Assembly (NCBI GenBank): GCA_024515975.1
Contig: JAMSKV010000013.1
Location: 1 to 64,000, forward strand
Source: Endosaccharibacter trunci
GTDB lineage: Bacteria > Pseudomonadota > Alphaproteobacteria > Acetobacterales > Acetobacteraceae
Direction of reading: 5' to 3'
DNA: 64,000 nucleotides
Shown: positions 62,292-64,000 of the stretch, in pieces
How the letters are laid out: every line of letters begins with the position of its first letter
Position numbering within the stretch: the stretch's first letter is position 1
Translations under genes and position numbers: made by a program
Notes under the pieces: generated by a model
The model's database searches: none
What the model saw: the letters and a program-made list of their open reading frames with translations, nothing else
What the model was told of the DNA's origin: nothing

Positions 62292-64000
62292 ATGACGGAT
62301 TTCCGCTCGATCTACCGGCACGGCTTCGCCCGGGTGGCGGCCTGCACCCTGCCCGTCTCCCTGGCCGATCCTTTGCGAAACGCCGCGGCCACCGCCGATC
62401 TGGCCGCCAGCGCGGCCGGGGATGGCGCGGTGCTGGCGGTGTTCCCCGAACTCGGCCTGTCCGGCTACGCGATCGACGATCTGCGCCAGCAGGATGCGCT
62501 GCTGGATGCGGTGGAGGCGGCGATCGCGCAGCTGGCGGAACGGACGGCCGGACTCGGCATCCTGATCCTCGCCGGCGCACCGGTGCGTCATGCGGACGCC
62601 CTGTTCAACGCGGCGGTGGCGATCCAGCGCGGCCGCGTGCTGGGCGTGGTGCCGAAATCCTTCCTGCCCGGCTATCGCGAATTCTACGAGCCGCGCCAGT
62701 TCGCGCCCGGGACCGGCCGGACCGGCGAGCGCATCCGCATTGCCGGAACCGAGGCGCCCTTCGGCACCGATCTGCTGTTCGAGGCCGAGGACGTGTCCGG
62801 GCTGACGGTCGGGGTGGAGATCTGCGAGGATCTCTGGGTGCCGCTGCCGCCCTCGACGCGGCTTGCCCTGGCGGGCGCCAGCGTGATCGCCAACCTGTCG
62901 GCGTCCAACATCACGGTGGGCAAGGCGGAAACCCGTCGCCTGCTGGTGCAGGGGCAGTCGGCGCGGACCCTGAGCGCCTATCTCTATGCCGCGGCCGGAG
63001 AAGGCGAGAGCACCAACGACGTCGCCTGGGACGGTCAGGTGGCGGTGTTCGAGGCCGGTACGCCCCTGGGCGAAAGCGAACGTTTCCCGTCCGGCCCAAA
63101 TGCGCTTCTGGTGGACGTGGATCTCGACCTGCTGCGCCAGGAGCGGTCGCGCATGACCAGCTTCGACGCCAACCGCGCGTCGGAGGGCGGGATCGGGACT
63201 TGGCGCAGGATCGGTTTCCGGGCGACGCCGCCTTCGGGCGATATCGGGTTCCGGCGCCCCCTGGAACGGTTTCCGTTCGTTCCGTCCGATCCGGCGCGTC
63301 TCGAACAGGATTGCTTCGAGAGCTACACCATCCAGGTCTCGGCGCTGATGCAGCGCATGCGCGCGATCAACTGCAAGCGCCTGGTGATCGGCGTGTCGGG
63401 CGGGCTCGATTCGACCCAGGCGCTGATCGTTGCCGCCCGCGCCGTGGACCGGCTCGGGCTCGGGCGCGACGCGATCTTCGCCTACACCATGCCCGGCTTC
63501 GGCACGGGCTCGGAGACCCTGGGCAACGCCCTGGCGTTGATGGAGGCGCTCGGCGTTCGCAGCGAGACCCTGGATATCCGCCCGTCCGCGCGGCTGATGC
63601 TCGAGGCCATGCGTCATCCCTTCGCCGGCGGCGAACCGCTCTACGACGTGACGTTCGAGAACGTGCAGGCCGGCCTGCGGACTGACTTCCTGTTCCGTCT
63701 CGCAAACCAGCACGACGGGATCGTGGTCGGAACCGGCGATCTGAGCGAGCTGGGGCTCGGCTGGTGCACCTACGGGGTGGGCGACCAGATGTCGCACTAC
63801 AACGTCAATGCCGGACTGCCAAAGACGCTGATCCAGCATCTGATCCGCTGGGTGATGGGGGCCGGTTGGTTCGCGGCGCCGGTTCCGGACACGCTGGCGC
63901 GCATTCTGGCGACGGAGATCTCGCCCGAGCTGGTGCCTGCAAGCACAGATCAGCCGATCCAGAGCACGGAAACCAAGATCGGCCCCTACGCGCTGCAGGA
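62292..64000 (+). CDS. nadE: Glutamine-dependent NAD(+) synthetase (5' part, truncated by window end)
   Basis: 569 residues are visible and the frame is still open at the end of the window. The N-terminal nitrilase-type glutaminase domain has its triad: E53 in FPELGLSGY, K122 in VPKSFLPGYREFYEPRQF and C178 in VGVEICEDLWVP. The synthetase domain follows with the P-loop GVSGGLDSTQ (from residue 367) and GTGDLSELGLGWCTYGVGDQMSHYNVN. It converts nicotinate adenine dinucleotide to NAD. AAAGGGG lies just upstream of the ATG. About 100 C-terminal residues should lie beyond 64000. Confidence 0.94.
   Translation, partial: MTDFRSIYRHGFARVAACTLPVSLADPLRNAAATADLAASAAGDGAVLAVFPELGLSGYAIDDLRQQDALLDAVEAAIAQLAERTAGLGILILAGAPVRHADALFNAAVAIQRGRVLGVVPKSFLPGYREFYEPRQFAPGTGRTGERIRIAGTEAPFGTDLLFEAEDVSGLTVGVEICEDLWVPLPPSTRLALAGASVIANLSASNITVGKAETRRLLVQGQSARTLSAYLYAAAGEGESTNDVAWDGQVAVFEAGTPLGESERFPSGPNALLVDVDLDLLRQERSRMTSFDANRASEGGIGTWRRIGFRATPPSGDIGFRRPLERFPFVPSDPARLEQDCFESYTIQVSALMQRMRAINCKRLVIGVSGGLDSTQALIVAARAVDRLGLGRDAIFAYTMPGFGTGSETLGNALALMEALGVRSETLDIRPSARLMLEAMRHPFAGGEPLYDVTFENVQAGLRTDFLFRLANQHDGIVVGTGDLSELGLGWCTYGVGDQMSHYNVNAGLPKTLIQHLIRWVMGAGWFAAPVPDTLARILATEISPELVPASTDQPIQSTETKIGPYALQ

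Noticed and set aside
62192-63685. Plus-strand 497-codon frame overlapping nadE in another phase
   Set aside because: Arg/Gly/Pro-rich out-of-frame translation of nadE, which itself stays open to the window end and is the real gene.
61743-63839. Minus-strand frame of 698 codons overlapping nadE
   Set aside because: It runs opposite the NAD synthetase, whose catalytic triad and P-loop are complete in the plus frame.

Overview
The window is a chromosomal segment of a GC-rich alphaproteobacterium. The gene orders (gltX-pyrB-pyrC-plsY ... dprA-topA-rnr, hisB-DUF2628-hisH-hisA-hisF-hisE), the small NDUFA12-type complex I protein, DUF1491, DUF2155 and DUF2628 proteins, the TonB receptor and the carotenoid genes fit the Acetobacteraceae best. 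The family is inferred from gene content and synteny, because there is no rRNA in the window. I see no tRNA, rRNA, CRISPR array or insertion sequence.

Layout. 1-4.6 kb: the end of a chemotaxis receptor, then a sulfur block (sulfite reductase, 1-Cys peroxiredoxin, an Rrf2 regulator divergent from cysK). 4.6-9.4 kb: an OmpA-like outer-membrane protein, a TonB-dependent receptor and a small lipoprotein. 9.4-12.1 kb: a TPR-sulfotransferase and a TylF-like methyltransferase. 12.2-27.7 kb, all on the minus strand: gltX, pyrB, pyrC-like, plsY, [EagR chaperone, prePAAR effector, putative immunity protein], dprA, topA, rnr, S41 protease, DUF1491. 27.8-33.7 kb: comEC, nth, a degenerate HD-GYP protein and an ABC exporter. 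33.9-40.8 kb: a GNAT gene, then on the minus strand a tightly coupled histidine operon with a GNAT-HisA fusion and a long-tailed HisE. 40.9-45.4 kb: flagellar export and rod genes, in two divergent groups (fliO-fliP and flgB-flgC-fliE-fliQ-fliR-flhB). 45.5-48.2 kb: recA and icd. 48.3-51.5 kb: a FemAB-like protein, RidA and a ribonucleotide-reductase-derived TSCPD protein. 51.6-56.3 kb: NDUFA12, mlaD, two small envelope genes, otsB-otsA and a DsbB-like gene. 56.3-62.1 kb: DUF1328, DUF2141 and a four-gene C30-carotenoid-type operon. 62.3 kb to the end: the 5' part of glutamine-dependent NAD synthetase.

The most interesting element is the three-gene cassette at 20.6-23.2 kb. It has the architecture of a type VI secretion membrane-translocating effector: an EagR-type chaperone, then a 458-residue protein with a prePAAR motif, N-terminal hydrophobic helices, PAAR repeats and an AT-richer C-terminal domain I cannot assign, then an unrecognised downstream gene in the immunity position. 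It sits between plsY and dprA and has no T6SS structural genes beside it. Other points worth checking are the GNAT-HisA fusion, the Lys/Ala-rich tails on HisE and TopA, a dihydroorotase homologue missing metal ligands next to PyrB, a protein that keeps only the C-terminal part of class II ribonucleotide reductase clearly, and a catalytically degenerate HD-GYP protein.
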